In this document: positions 28,313-37,594 of the stretch, in pieces
Layout of the letters: the number at the start of each line of letters is the position of its first letter
Numbering within the stretch: the first letter of the stretch is position 1
Assembly: GCA_964247385.1 (NCBI GenBank)
Contig: CAXTUB010000004.1
Span: 184,738-248,737 of the forward strand
Source of the DNA: TMP-86 sp964247385
GTDB taxonomy: Bacteria; Pseudomonadota; Gammaproteobacteria; Steroidobacterales; Steroidobacteraceae
Length of the DNA: 64,000 nt
Direction: 5' to 3'
The notes under the pieces: generated by a model
Database searches by the model: none
What the model saw: only the letters and a program-made list of their open reading frames with translations
Told to the model about the DNA's origin: nothing
Made by a program: the position numbers and the translations under genes

Positions 28313-28798
28313 TCAGGCAATGAGCCGCTTTTCCATGAACAAGCTCAATGGGTCGGGCCGATACCTGCCAAACGGCTGCCGCGTCAAATAGCCCAGCGAG
28401 TGGTACAGGCCGATCGCGGCGCTCTGCTTGATTCCCGTCTCCAGCCGCACCAGAAAAACTTGCGATGAGATCAAGTAATTCTCGAGCGACTGCATGATGG
28501 CCTTGGAAATACCGAGCCCGCGATGCGAATCGAGTAGGAATACGCGCTTGATTTCACCATAGCGCGAATCATCTTCGAGAATCTTGACTGCGCCGCATCC
28601 AACCATCCGGCCGTTGTCGAACGCGCCGAGCATCAACGCATCGGCCGCCAGCAAGTCGCTCACACTCTCGAGATGGTTGCTCTCGGGGGGGTAAAGTGAG
28701 CCCATATACTCATCGGATTGCGATAGAAGCCGCTGCAGCTCATCGCTGTGGCTGACGAGGCGGCGCAACTCGAAACCGGAGCGAGAGCCGGGACGCAA
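28313..28798 (-). CDS. GNAT family N-acetyltransferase
   Basis: A 161-residue acetyltransferase fold. The acetyl-CoA loop is in DSHRGLGISKAIMQ, preceded by the beta strand IKRVFLLD and followed by FLVRLETGIKQSAAIGLYHSLGY, a common GNAT ending. The substrate is unknown. The start is uncertain because the first candidate is TTG at 28798. It is upstream of the two-helix membrane protein and glnE on the same strand and may lead that operon. Confidence 0.82.
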   Translation of the reverse strand: MRPGSRSGFELRRLVSHSDELQRLLSQSDEYMGSLYPPESNHLESVSDLLAADALMLGAFDNGRMVGCGAVKILEDDSRYGEIKRVFLLDSHRGLGISKAIMQSLENYLISSQVFLVRLETGIKQSAAIGLYHSLGYLTRQPFGRYRPDPLSLFMEKRLIA

Positions 28799-28903
28799 GG
28801 CGCAGCTATCCTAAGTTGCGCTCAGCGTCTCTGATTTCACACCCCGCCGATGTCATACCCCGCCGATATCTTGCGGGCCAAACCCCTCAGGCGTGGCGCA
28901 AGC

Positions 28904-29410
28904 TCACGCGGCCTTTTTCTTGGCGCGCGGTTTGGTGAGGCCCCAACTCTTCTTCCAGTCTTTGATGGAGAACACCGAAGGGCCGTATTGCTCGGAAAGT
29001 TGACCGTACGTTTTTCCACCCTTCTGGAGCTCGCGCTTGATGGCATCTTTCACATCGACGCCATAACGAACGCGCGAAGAGCCGCGCGCATTCTTGCGCG
29101 CCGCCGGCGCGTTCGACCGCTGGCTTTGCTGCGAATGCCCTCGGCCCGAATGATGCGAGCTGCCCAAACTGTGTGAGTTGCCCGAGTGCTGAGAGCCGCT
29201 GGCGGAAGAACCGTCTCCACCCCGATATTTCGCCGAGGCGTAGGGCTTCAAGGCCTCGATCAGGTGATCAATGGATTTCAATCCCACGCGAGTGGGTAAA
29301 GAGCTGTATTGATCTTTCATTTTGGATTTGATCTTGGTTTCGAGATCGACAGCCCGACGCTGCACCCGGCCGAGCTCGCGCTGCAGGTTCTTCAAATTCA
29401 TATACGCCAT
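28904..29410 (-). CDS. Basic DNA-binding-like protein with C-terminal HTH-like segment
   Basis: A 168-residue, Lys/Arg/Ser-rich protein I cannot name. Residues 1-60 are predicted helical or coiled coil (NLQRELGRVQRRAVDLETKI). Residues 68-105 form a Ser/His/Gly-rich linker (GSSHHSGRGHSQQSQRS). Residues 112-155 read like the helix-turn-helix of transposase OrfA-type proteins: DVKDAIKRELQKGG, TYGQLSEQYG, SIKDWKKSWGL. A lysine tail ends it. The layout of oligomerising N-terminus, linker and DNA-binding tail recalls nucleoid proteins (inference). An inner start at 29401 is possible. Confidence 0.65.
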   Translation of the reverse strand: MAYMNLKNLQRELGRVQRRAVDLETKIKSKMKDQYSSLPTRVGLKSIDHLIEALKPYASAKYRGGDGSSASGSQHSGNSHSLGSSHHSGRGHSQQSQRSNAPAARKNARGSSRVRYGVDVKDAIKRELQKGGKTYGQLSEQYGPSVFSIKDWKKSWGLTKPRAKKKAA

Positions 29411-29618
29411 AAGCAGGTCAAGTCCTATCTATCCCATGGAATGAATAGACATTATGCAGAATGGATAATCGCCGTCAATCTCTGTCGATCCACATCATCC
29501 GTCGGAGGCATTGAGACCGCGCTCGCGCTTGCGATAGTGCGGCTTACCTATACACTGCGACTGCCGTTACCCGCGCAAGAGATCGTGTAATGCGAGCACC
29601 GCTCCTCTTCGTTCCACC

Positions 29619-30320
29619 GTGACTGCATCCGAACGTCCCCCACCGCTCATTGCCGTCGTAGGGTGTGATGGATCCGGAAAGTCGACCGTGGTTGCCGCGC
29701 TCGCAGAATGGATGAATGAGCAACGGCCCACGGTGATATGCCATCTTGGCAAACAGACCGGCAACATTGGGCGCCGGCTTGCACGCGTGCCGGGGTTCGG
29801 CCGCCGTCTCGATCACAACCTGCATCAACGGGCCGTCAAAGCTCAATCGAGCGGTAGTCCCGGCAGCGTTGCAGCGCTCGTCATGTACGCGCTCTCCATG
29901 CGGCGCGTGCGCCGCTTCCGCAGGATGCTCAGAAAGCGCAGCCAGGGAATCGCGGTGGTGGCCGACCGATTTCCGCAGCTCGCGGTGCCGGGACCCATGG
30001 ACGGCTTGGGCCTCGCAAGCGCAGCGCAGGGCAATTGGCTCGCGCGTCTGCTCTCGCGGCGTGAGCGTGCACATTATGAAGGGATGGTTGCGCATCGCCC
30101 CGATCTCGTGATTCGTCTGAATGTCGGCCTAGACACCGCACTGGTGCGCAAGCCCGATCATCGCGCCTCCTCTCTTGCGCGCAAGATCGCCGATGTGCCG
30201 CGCTTGCGCTTCGAGGGCGCGCCCATCGTCGAGATCGACGCAGAGCTCGCTCTAACCGATGTCATCGCGCAAGCCCTCCGTGCCGTCCTCGCGATACTCG
30301 AACTGCCGGCGCGGCAATGA
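29619..30320 (+). CDS. Thymidylate-kinase-like P-loop NTPase (soluble paralogue)
   Basis: A 233-residue protein with Walker A GCDGSGKST near residue 16, an arginine-rich middle (MRRVRRFRRMLRKR) and DRFPQLAVPG, which corresponds to the DR(Y/F) motif of nucleoside-monophosphate kinases. It resembles proteins labelled thymidylate kinase in polysaccharide loci, but it is not the housekeeping Tmk type and its substrate is unknown. The paralogue at 31351 shares the P-loop, DR-P-Q and RKPDH motifs. The start is GTG or ATG near the P-loop; 29619 is used. Confidence 0.72.
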   Translation: MTASERPPPLIAVVGCDGSGKSTVVAALAEWMNEQRPTVICHLGKQTGNIGRRLARVPGFGRRLDHNLHQRAVKAQSSGSPGSVAALVMYALSMRRVRRFRRMLRKRSQGIAVVADRFPQLAVPGPMDGLGLASAAQGNWLARLLSRRERAHYEGMVAHRPDLVIRLNVGLDTALVRKPDHRASSLARKIADVPRLRFEGAPIVEIDAELALTDVIAQALRAVLAILELPARQ

Positions 30321-30377
30321 CCTTGCGTGCGCCGCGCGAAGTCCCCGTGCGTTGAGTCTCGTGCGCACGCATCGGAT

Positions 30378-31226
30378 ATGAAGACTTCGAATCGATCGAC
30401 GCGATTTTCCGCGGCGCACATCGAGGCGCTGTTCGATGCGGTTCTCGATGATGATGTGGTCGATGCGCAGGTCACGCTGCCGGAGAACCTGCCGATGCCG
30501 CAAGGCGATGCATTGTTGGCCGATTGTTTCTCGCTGGCGCATCAGTTGTGGCGCGAAGGCGTGGACGCGAATGCCTTCAATACCTTGCTCACTCGGCTCA
30601 TCGCACAGGGCGATCTCGAAGAGCAGGACAGGCTGTTATATAAGTATGCTCGCGCCAAGTTCAAACATTTGCGTTTCGCTTTCGTGCTTTACGATCGACG
30701 CCATCGCAGCCCCAATCTCTTCAAATGGCTGACGGCGTTGCAGGGACATCTGCAGGATGCGTTTCGCAATCGGCGCCGGCTCGCCGTCATCGGGCTGGCG
30801 CTCGCACTGCGCCTGTTGCTGTCAAAGCCCGGCTGGTGGGTGCTGAGGCGCGAGGCGGCCAGCGTTCGCTTGGACGACGCGCGCGGCTTTTGCCGCTTCC
30901 TCGATGCGGAGATCGCCACCGTGCGCGCTGCGATGGGTGATTCGCATTTGAGCGGCCGCGAATTCCACTCCTTGCGCAAGATCGCCAGCCGCTATGTGTC
31001 CTTCATCGATACTTTTCGGACTCTTCGCCCCAGCGAAGATTTGCGCAAGACATCGCGATATCTAGCCGCCATCAACGGGCTGATGGGCTCGATGCATGAT
31101 GAATTAGTGCAACGCAGATCGGAAGGCACAGGCCATGATCATCGCGACCCGATCGAGATACCCGAGGACATCGCTCGGTTGTGGCGCGGCTTGTTGACGC
31201 GTTTTAATCCAATCGCACCATGTTGA
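30378..31226 (+). CDS. CHAD-like helical protein of unknown function
   Basis: A 282-residue, mostly helical protein lying between two kinase-like genes. The C-terminal 100 residues resemble a CHAD domain, a polyphosphate-binding helical bundle with conserved His and basic residues: EFHSLRKIASRYVSFIDTFR, then about 20 residues, then YLAAINGLMGSMHDELVQ, matching the H-x2-R...LG-x2-HD spacing. The N-terminal half (GDLEEQDRLLYKYARAKFKH) is unassigned. ATG at 30378 is preferred to GTG at 30327. The CHAD link is by pattern only. Confidence 0.5.
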   Translation: MKTSNRSTRFSAAHIEALFDAVLDDDVVDAQVTLPENLPMPQGDALLADCFSLAHQLWREGVDANAFNTLLTRLIAQGDLEEQDRLLYKYARAKFKHLRFAFVLYDRRHRSPNLFKWLTALQGHLQDAFRNRRRLAVIGLALALRLLLSKPGWWVLRREAASVRLDDARGFCRFLDAEIATVRAAMGDSHLSGREFHSLRKIASRYVSFIDTFRTLRPSEDLRKTSRYLAAINGLMGSMHDELVQRRSEGTGHDHRDPIEIPEDIARLWRGLLTRFNPIAPC

Positions 31227-31350
31227 AAACGGACTTTTGGCGCGTCGCATCGTCTCTGCGCCGATGGATGGCAGCTTCGGCGCCGCCACTTTCAAGATTC
31301 GTCACGAGGCAGTGAATCCGCATACCAAGCGGTTTCCCGCTCGATGGCAA

Positions 31351-32238
31351 TTAACAAGAAGCGGCGTTTCCTGCGGCCGGACGACTTCCGCGCATCGTGT
31401 CAGAGACCGCCTCGGCGACCGAGTTTCGCAACGTGAGATAAGGCTGCGCAGAATTGAAGTCGAGGATATTCGCGCCGCCGAATCTCAGCGTGGTCGTTAC
31501 GGCTGCTTTTCGCGAGAGCAGAGCCAAGTCGTGATCGGGTTTGCGCGCATGCGCCGTGGCCGCATCGATATTCAAGCGGATCACGATGTCAGGATGAAAG
31601 CTCGCCATCCACTCGTACATTTCGCGCTCTTTACGCGCCAGCGCTGCAATGATCCAGCTGCGTGTAAAAGCAGCGGACAAGCCCGGTCCGTCATAGAACC
31701 CGGGAATCTCGATCTGCGGGTATCGATCCGTGATTACCGTGACCCCCGCTTCCAGCATGGCGAGCATTTTTCGAAACCGATGCAAGCGAATGAGGGAAAA
31801 GCCGTAAACGACCAACGCGGTCAAGAGGCCGGGGATTTTCTGACCCTTGCTGCGTGTTTGGCCTGCCTTGCGATCGATCTTGCGCCCCACGGCGGGACCA
31901 ATGAGGGGCAGGCGCTTGATGCGGTTGCCGATTGCTCCCGAGCCGAGCCCGAGGTAATACAAAGCCACATTCTGATCGCGCGAAAGAATATGCAGCAAGT
32001 CTTTCGATAAAGTGGACTTGCCGGAGCCATCGCACCCTACGAGAGCGATGAGACGGCCCAACTGTTGCTTACGCGCGCCGCAAAGAATGGGCCAACCCAC
32101 GACAACCGCCGCAGCGGCCAACAAAATCAACGCGTCCACCATGGCATCAATGACGTAGTGCGTGCGCAACCGCGATGCGGCTGCGATGGCCCCGGCGAAC
32201 AGCAGCGTGATGGTGCCGTACTTACCGGTCAGTTCCAA
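31351..32238 (-). CDS. Membrane-anchored thymidylate-kinase-like P-loop NTPase
   Basis: A 295-residue paralogue of the protein at 29619. Two hydrophobic stretches (YGTITLLFAGAIAAA and DALILLAAAAVVVGWPIL) precede the kinase domain, whose Walker A is GCDGSGKST near residue 68. DRYPQIEIPG and ARKPDHDLALLSRKA match the soluble copy. TTG at 32238 is supported by an AAGAGG ribosome site and by a stop just upstream in frame. Between the hydrophobic stretches, SRLRTHYVIDAM faintly recalls the last PAP2-phosphatase motif, so the N-terminus could be a PAP2 remnant (speculative). Confidence 0.7.
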   Translation of the reverse strand: MELTGKYGTITLLFAGAIAAASRLRTHYVIDAMVDALILLAAAAVVVGWPILCGARKQQLGRLIALVGCDGSGKSTLSKDLLHILSRDQNVALYYLGLGSGAIGNRIKRLPLIGPAVGRKIDRKAGQTRSKGQKIPGLLTALVVYGFSLIRLHRFRKMLAMLEAGVTVITDRYPQIEIPGFYDGPGLSAAFTRSWIIAALARKEREMYEWMASFHPDIVIRLNIDAATAHARKPDHDLALLSRKAAVTTTLRFGGANILDFNSAQPYLTLRNSVAEAVSDTMRGSRPAAGNAASC

Positions 32239-32411
32239 GGAAGACCTCTTGATTCAGCTCGAATGGCTCACGGGCGCGTTGATCAGAATTAACTGCATGG
32301 TTCACCGTAAGTTCGAATTCTTTCAAGAAGCATTCATCCCTGCCGATCGATCGCATCAGGAGATCATCCAGTAGGAAACTTGAGCCGGATGAAGCACGAG
32401 ATCGGCGTCGT

Positions 32412-32747
32412 TCAGCGAAAAATCAACGCAGCCCCGAGTGCAATCAGACCAAATCCCGCAAATTGACTCGCGGTTAGCGGTTCTTTCAGATAGAGGGCTG
32501 AAAAAGCGCTGAAGACCACGAGCGTGATGACTTCTTGCAATGTTTTCAGTTGGGCTGCGTTGTAGACGGTATGGCCCAAGCGGTTCGCGGGCACTGCCAA
32601 GCAATATTCGAAGAAGGCAAGTCCCCAGGAGCCGAGAATGACCCAACGCAAAGGCGCCGTGGGGTAGCGCAAGTGGCCATACCACGCGAATGTCATGAAG
32701 ACATTGGATCCAATCAACATCACGATGGGAGCGGCGTGGGGGAACAT
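32412..32747 (-). CDS. DUF486 (DMT superfamily) small membrane protein
   Basis: A 111-residue protein with four hydrophobic segments, typical of DUF486, a small drug/metabolite transporter-like family without assigned substrate. Family blocks are NVFMTFAWYGHLRY near the start, WGLAFFEYCLAVPANRLG in the middle, and LKTLQEVITLVVFSAF followed by LYLKEPLT. ATG at 32747 is chosen because it gives the usual length; the frame extends upstream but is arginine-rich and unlike the family. Confidence 0.9.
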   Translation of the reverse strand: MFPHAAPIVMLIGSNVFMTFAWYGHLRYPTAPLRWVILGSWGLAFFEYCLAVPANRLGHTVYNAAQLKTLQEVITLVVFSAFSALYLKEPLTASQFAGFGLIALGAALIFR

Positions 32748-32854
32748 CGGTGGTCTCGGCTGCGCGGAACGTGAATTTACTCTACGCGTGCGGGGTCGAT
32801 GGCGAAAATCAATTGAAGCGCGAATTTGGGCAGGTTCAACCTCTGCTACCGGTT

Positions 32855-32978
32855 CGCTTGTCTTTGGGTGGCCGACGACAATTGATCGAGCGCGCTGCTT
32901 CGCAGCGTTCACTCATCGTCGCCTGCGCGGACGCGACTCGCGCACTTCGAATGTTTGCAAGCCTTGAGATCCATGCGT
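32855..32978. repeat. 124-base direct repeat, copy 1
   Basis: This block is repeated 150 bases downstream (33005-33128) with three mismatches in 124 positions (32859, 32879 and 32948). It opens with TGTCTTTGGGTGGCCGACGA and ends with GAGATCCATGCG. The block is open in one plus frame and one minus frame, but no known protein was recognised. Confidence 0.9.
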
Positions 32979-33004
32979 GTTGTGGCACTTCCACTTTGTC
33001 AACC

Positions 33005-33128
33005 CGCTCGTCTTTGGGTGGCCGACGAAAATTGATCGAGCGCGCTGCTTCGCAGCGTTCACTCATCGTCGCCTGCGCGGACGCGACTCGCGCACTTGGA
33101 ATGTTTGCAAGCCTTGAGATCCATGCGT
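33005..33128. repeat. 124-base direct repeat, copy 2
   Basis: Second copy of the block at 32855, separated from it by a 26-base spacer. The near identity of the two copies implies a recent tandem duplication or ongoing gene conversion. Confidence 0.9.
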
Positions 33129-33183
33129 AAGGTGCGCTCACACAGCGTCCGCGCGAACGGCGCCTCTTCGCCGCTCTCAAAAA

Positions 33184-33208
33184 TTTTCGTCGGCCATCCA
33201 AAGACAAC
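33184..33208. repeat. Inverted end-copy of the direct repeat
   Basis: The complement of this stretch reads TGTCTTTGGATGGCCGACGA plus AAAT, matching the left edge of both direct copies with one or two changes. Read back towards 33122, weak similarity to the rest of the unit continues (for example GCGCGGACGC). The array 32855-33208 is therefore bounded by inverted ends. Confidence 0.65.
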
Positions 33209-33213
33209 CGGTC

Positions 33214-33821
33214 AATCGAAAGAGTGAGCGCCCAAGTCAGTGTTCCGATCGAAGCGCAACTGAACAAAGCGGCGCTGACTTTCCCGCGATCGTTGTTCGC
33301 GTATGTTTCTCATAAACCGCTCGGTTTTTGTTCGACCTCGGGCGGTCGCAAGGCTCTTGAAGCCGTCCGTGAGTTCCCGGCGGCATCGCGCCCGTCCGAC
33401 GCCGTCGTCCACCAAGTCTTCAGCTTCGGAGCGCGAAGAGATTTCGCGCGGCAGCAACGAAAATGCCAAGGGACTTTCGCGCCAGCATGGCCCAAAAGAA
33501 AAGGATCCATCCATTGTCAGCTAAGGAGTGCTGCTGACTTTCCTTACACTGAGTTAAGGCGGACGAGAATACATCTGCTTCCAATCAGAAATCGGCGCAA
33601 GACTTTACCTGCCTGTGGACGCACGAGGGCTGGCTGTTCGCAGCGGCATACTCGATCTGTTCTCGCGCCAAGTTCGAAATCGATCGACGCACTTGCCGCA
33701 CGCCAGATGGAATCAACTCGGCGGGATATTCTGGACGAAGGTCTTCGTTCTTACTGCTCATAAGAAAACTACCCTCTGACGTCCTGATGAAACTAACGGA
33801 TCGCTGCTCGTCGATCGAGTA
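33214..33821. other. Non-coding or decayed stretch
   Basis: No supported gene is seen here. Open frames exist on both strands (for example 33224-33763 plus and 33212-33514 minus) but their translations are Arg/Ser/Cys-rich without family resemblance, and they overlap each other. From about 33530 to 33820 the sequence is less GC-rich than its surroundings. It may hold decayed material linked to the adjacent repeats. Confidence 0.4.
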
Positions 33822-34202
33822 TCACCGATCGTCGCACGCCACAATGTTGTATTCGCTTGGGTCGGTCGTACGATGCGCCGTGTGCGTCTTGGTGTCGATG
33901 ATCCAATGCTCGCACAGTTGCCGCACTGCGTACTGCCGGCCTCCAGCGGCGATGGTGGCGATGGGCGGCTGGCGCTGCACGATGATCGCATCGCCGCGAG
34001 TCGCATAGGCATTGACCCGCTTAGGAATCACGGTGACGAGCTCTCCATCATCCCGACGAAACTTTATCGTTCGATCGTCGCCGTCTGCATCAACCAGCAC
34101 GTAACCTGCGCCCAAGGACTTTTCCCGCGGACCGCAGGAGGCCATGAGAGCGGCAATCAAGAACATCGCAGCCGCGACTGAGAGGTTCCGCGCCGCGCTC
34201 AC
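33822..34202 (-). CDS. Small predicted lipoprotein of unknown function
   Basis: A 126-residue protein. The N-terminus has a lipoprotein signal with lipobox LMASC (cysteine near residue 23), so it is probably anchored in the cell envelope. The mature part is a short beta-rich domain (GYVLVDADGDDRTIKFRRDD, then LVTVIPKRVNAYATRGD and IIVQRQPP). No named family is recognised. The start is GTG at 34202; an inner ATG at 34166 would still leave a short signal. Confidence 0.72.
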   Translation of the reverse strand: MSAARNLSVAAAMFLIAALMASCGPREKSLGAGYVLVDADGDDRTIKFRRDDGELVTVIPKRVNAYATRGDAIIVQRQPPIATIAAGGRQYAVRQLCEHWIIDTKTHTAHRTTDPSEYNIVACDDR

Positions 34203-34480
34203 CTCACGCGCCGCCCGCGACGAATGTCTACACGCAAGTCGAAGTCATACGGCAAAAGGTCCATGCTCTCGCCCACGGAATGACGGGTGTCGATGTTGGA
34301 TGGTAAGACAGCGGCAATCCAACGAACTATAGCGCTCTTGGTGTGGCGGACAAGATCATCACAATGATGAAGTCTTCTATCATCCCCTAAACTTTCAGCT
34401 CGAGTCTTGGGGTCGCGTAACCTGCGCGCTTCACAGCGCAGCTGAAGAAGGCCTGCGCTTCTTTGTGTCGTTCCAGCCGT
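34203..34480. other. Intergenic stretch without a recognised gene
   Basis: Between the lipoprotein gene and the inverted-repeat element there is no convincing coding sequence. A hairpin-forming segment (CTGCGC, eight bases, GCGCAG) lies near 34420-34442. Promoter elements for the lipoprotein gene should be here but none stands out. Confidence 0.4.
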
Positions 34481-34678
34481 GGCGGCGCTGGAGGAGTGGC
34501 CTGCCATGCGTGTTGGAGCGCGGCCGAGCCGCCGCTGTGCCTTCGCAGCGCGACGCGTACCGGCCCTCGCCCATGCGCAACGTTCATACAAAGCGGCCGG
34601 GAGCGTGTCGCGCTGCCAGCGGCGGTGAGGGTGCATTCCGCGCGACCACGCACGGCAGGCCACTCCTCCAGCGCCGCC
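34481..34678. repeat. 198-base element with 32-base terminal inverted repeats
   Basis: The left arm 34481-34512 begins GGCGGCGCTGGAGGAGTGGC. The complement of the right arm 34647-34678 is the same apart from one base over all 32 positions. Pairing stops exactly at both outer edges. The 134-base interior is GC-rich and has no gene. The element sits just past the groEL terminator. Such precise long arms suggest a MITE or another structured mobile repeat. The arms are unrelated to those at 5292-5574. Confidence 0.7.
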
Positions 34679-34691
34679 AAAACTGAAAGGC

Positions 34692-34719
34692 AAAAAAAAG
34701 AGCGGGCTTGCGCCCGCTC
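34692..34719 (-). terminator. Rho-independent terminator of groESL
   Basis: On the minus strand, GAGCGGGCG and CAAGCCCGCTC form a strong GC stem with a tiny loop, followed by eight T residues (complement of the A-run at 34692-34699). It lies about 48 bases past the groEL stop. Confidence 0.88.
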
Positions 34720-34766
34720 CTCTTCGACATGAACCTGCGCAGGGACCGAGGCCCCGCGCGAGCAGA

Positions 34767-36410
<1,644 letters not shown>

Positions 36411-36455
36411 TTAAATGATCCTCGATTAAAAAATTAATTTGGACGGGAAGGCGTA

Positions 36456-36749
36456 CTACTTGCCCTCGATGACCGCCATGACGTCTTCTTCGCGCATGAC
36501 GACGAGCTCATCGCCATCCATCTTCACTTCGGTACCGCTGTACTTGCCGAAGAGGATCTTGTCGCCCACTTTGACGTCGAGCGGGCGAATCTCGCCGCTC
36601 TCCAAAATCTTGCCCTTGCCCACCGCGACGACCTGGCCAAAAATCGGCTTCTCGGTTGCGGTATCGGGAATCAAAATTCCACCTGGGCTCTTACGCTCTT
36701 CTTCTTCGCGTTTCACGATCACTCGATCGTGAAGAGGACGAATTTTCAT
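36456..36749 (-). CDS. groES: Co-chaperonin GroES (10 kDa)
   Basis: The 97-residue lid of the GroEL chamber. MKIRPLHDRVIVKREEE, then SPGGILIPDTATEKP (mobile loop region) and KYSGTEVKMDGDELVVM are canonical. ATG at 36749 is chosen because it begins the conserved MKIRPL and has an AGGAG site about 10 bases upstream. It is the first gene of the groESL operon. Confidence 0.99.
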   Translation of the reverse strand: MKIRPLHDRVIVKREEEERKSPGGILIPDTATEKPIFGQVVAVGKGKILESGEIRPLDVKVGDKILFGKYSGTEVKMDGDELVVMREEDVMAVIEGK

Positions 36750-36800
36750 AGGACACAACTCCTAACTGGTTGAACAATGTAAAAAATTTGCGGGAGATTG

Positions 36801-36827
36801 TTAGCACTCCCCCGTTGCGGCTGCTAA
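36801..36827 (-). promoter_or_regulatory. CIRCE operator (HrcA binding site)
   Basis: On the plus strand it reads TTAGCACTC, nine bases, GGCTGCTAA. The consensus is TTAGCACTC-N9-GAGTGCTAA, so one arm is perfect and the other has 7 of 9. The spacing is exact. The element lies between the predicted promoter and groES, the standard place for HrcA heat-shock repression. Confidence 0.93.
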
Positions 36828-36854
36828 TGATAGCGGCCGGTCTGATAGATTCAA
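36827..36854 (-). promoter_or_regulatory. Predicted groESL promoter
   Basis: On the minus strand, TTGAAT (36854-36849) is followed after 16 bases by TATCAT (36832-36827), a good sigma-70 match. The -10 abuts the CIRCE element. The -35 context CCCTTGAAT also partly resembles a sigma-32 box, so dual control is possible. Confidence 0.65.
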
Positions 36855-36970
36855 GGGGCACGCGAGAAATTGCTGGCAGCGCGGGCCGCGCCCGATGGTC
36901 CGCAATCGTCTGGCAATCCGCTGGCGGCTGCGCGGTTGGCGTGACTCGAGCCCCCGTCTACACTGACCGT

Positions 36971-37594
36971 ATGCAGCGGAAGATACTTGGCGCCTTGGCG
37001 GGACTGCTCCTGTGGACCCTCGTTTCGGAGGCGGCGCCCTGGTGGGCGAGCGGACTCAAGCCCGGATCATCCGCCTCTGATTTTCTAGCTCCGGATCAAG
37101 CGTTTCAACCGCAGATCAGACTAGATGGGCGCCTCTTGCGGGTGCACTGGCGAATCGCGCCGGGATATTACCTTTACCGCTCGCGTTTCGAAATCACCCC
37201 GGAGAGTCCGGATCTCGAGATGGAAGCCGCCAATTTCCCACGCGGCGAGATGAAGAATGACCCTTACCTTGGCACTCAGGAAATCTACAAGGAAGATGTC
37301 GAGGCGGTCATGGGTTATTCGCAGGCCGATGCGGGGGCTCATTCATTGCAAGTCAAGTTGACTTATCAAGGATGCGCTGAGGCTGGATTATGTTACCTGC
37401 CCATCGTTAAGATTTTAGGTGTCCAGCCGAGTGCGGGAAATCAGGGCTCACGGAGCTCCGGCCATGTGTCCCTGGATCCCAATGGCGTCGTTGCGGGAGT
37501 CGCCGCTGGAATCTGCGGATTTTTCCTGGCGGGGTTGTGGCTACGGCGAAAAAAAGAGCCGTCAGCTCCTGGAGTGTCGCGAAATCTCCCGTAG
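36971..37594 (+). CDS. DsbD alpha-domain protein lacking the electron-conducting domain
   Basis: A 207-residue exported protein. After a signal peptide (ILGALAGLLLWTLVSEA), the DsbD N-terminal domain is clear: FLAPDQAFQPQ, WRIAPGYYLYRSRFEI, NDPYLGTQEIYKEDVEAV, and the redox pair in YQGCAEAGLCYLP. In full DsbD this domain passes electrons from the membrane to periplasmic thiol proteins. Here it ends in a single membrane helix (GVVAGVAAGICGFFLAGLWL) and RRKK, without the eight-helix CcdA-like domain or the C-terminal thioredoxin domain. The next gene overlaps and may be the missing continuation (A7 run at 37549-37555). Confidence 0.8.
   Translation: MQRKILGALAGLLLWTLVSEAAPWWASGLKPGSSASDFLAPDQAFQPQIRLDGRLLRVHWRIAPGYYLYRSRFEITPESPDLEMEAANFPRGEMKNDPYLGTQEIYKEDVEAVMGYSQADAGAHSLQVKLTYQGCAEAGLCYLPIVKILGVQPSAGNQGSRSSGHVSLDPNGVVAGVAAGICGFFLAGLWLRRKKEPSAPGVSRNLP

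Noticed and set aside
33224..33763. 179-codon plus-strand frame next to the direct repeats
   Set aside because: Composition is Arg/Ser-rich, it overlaps an equally long minus frame, and no family resemblance was found.
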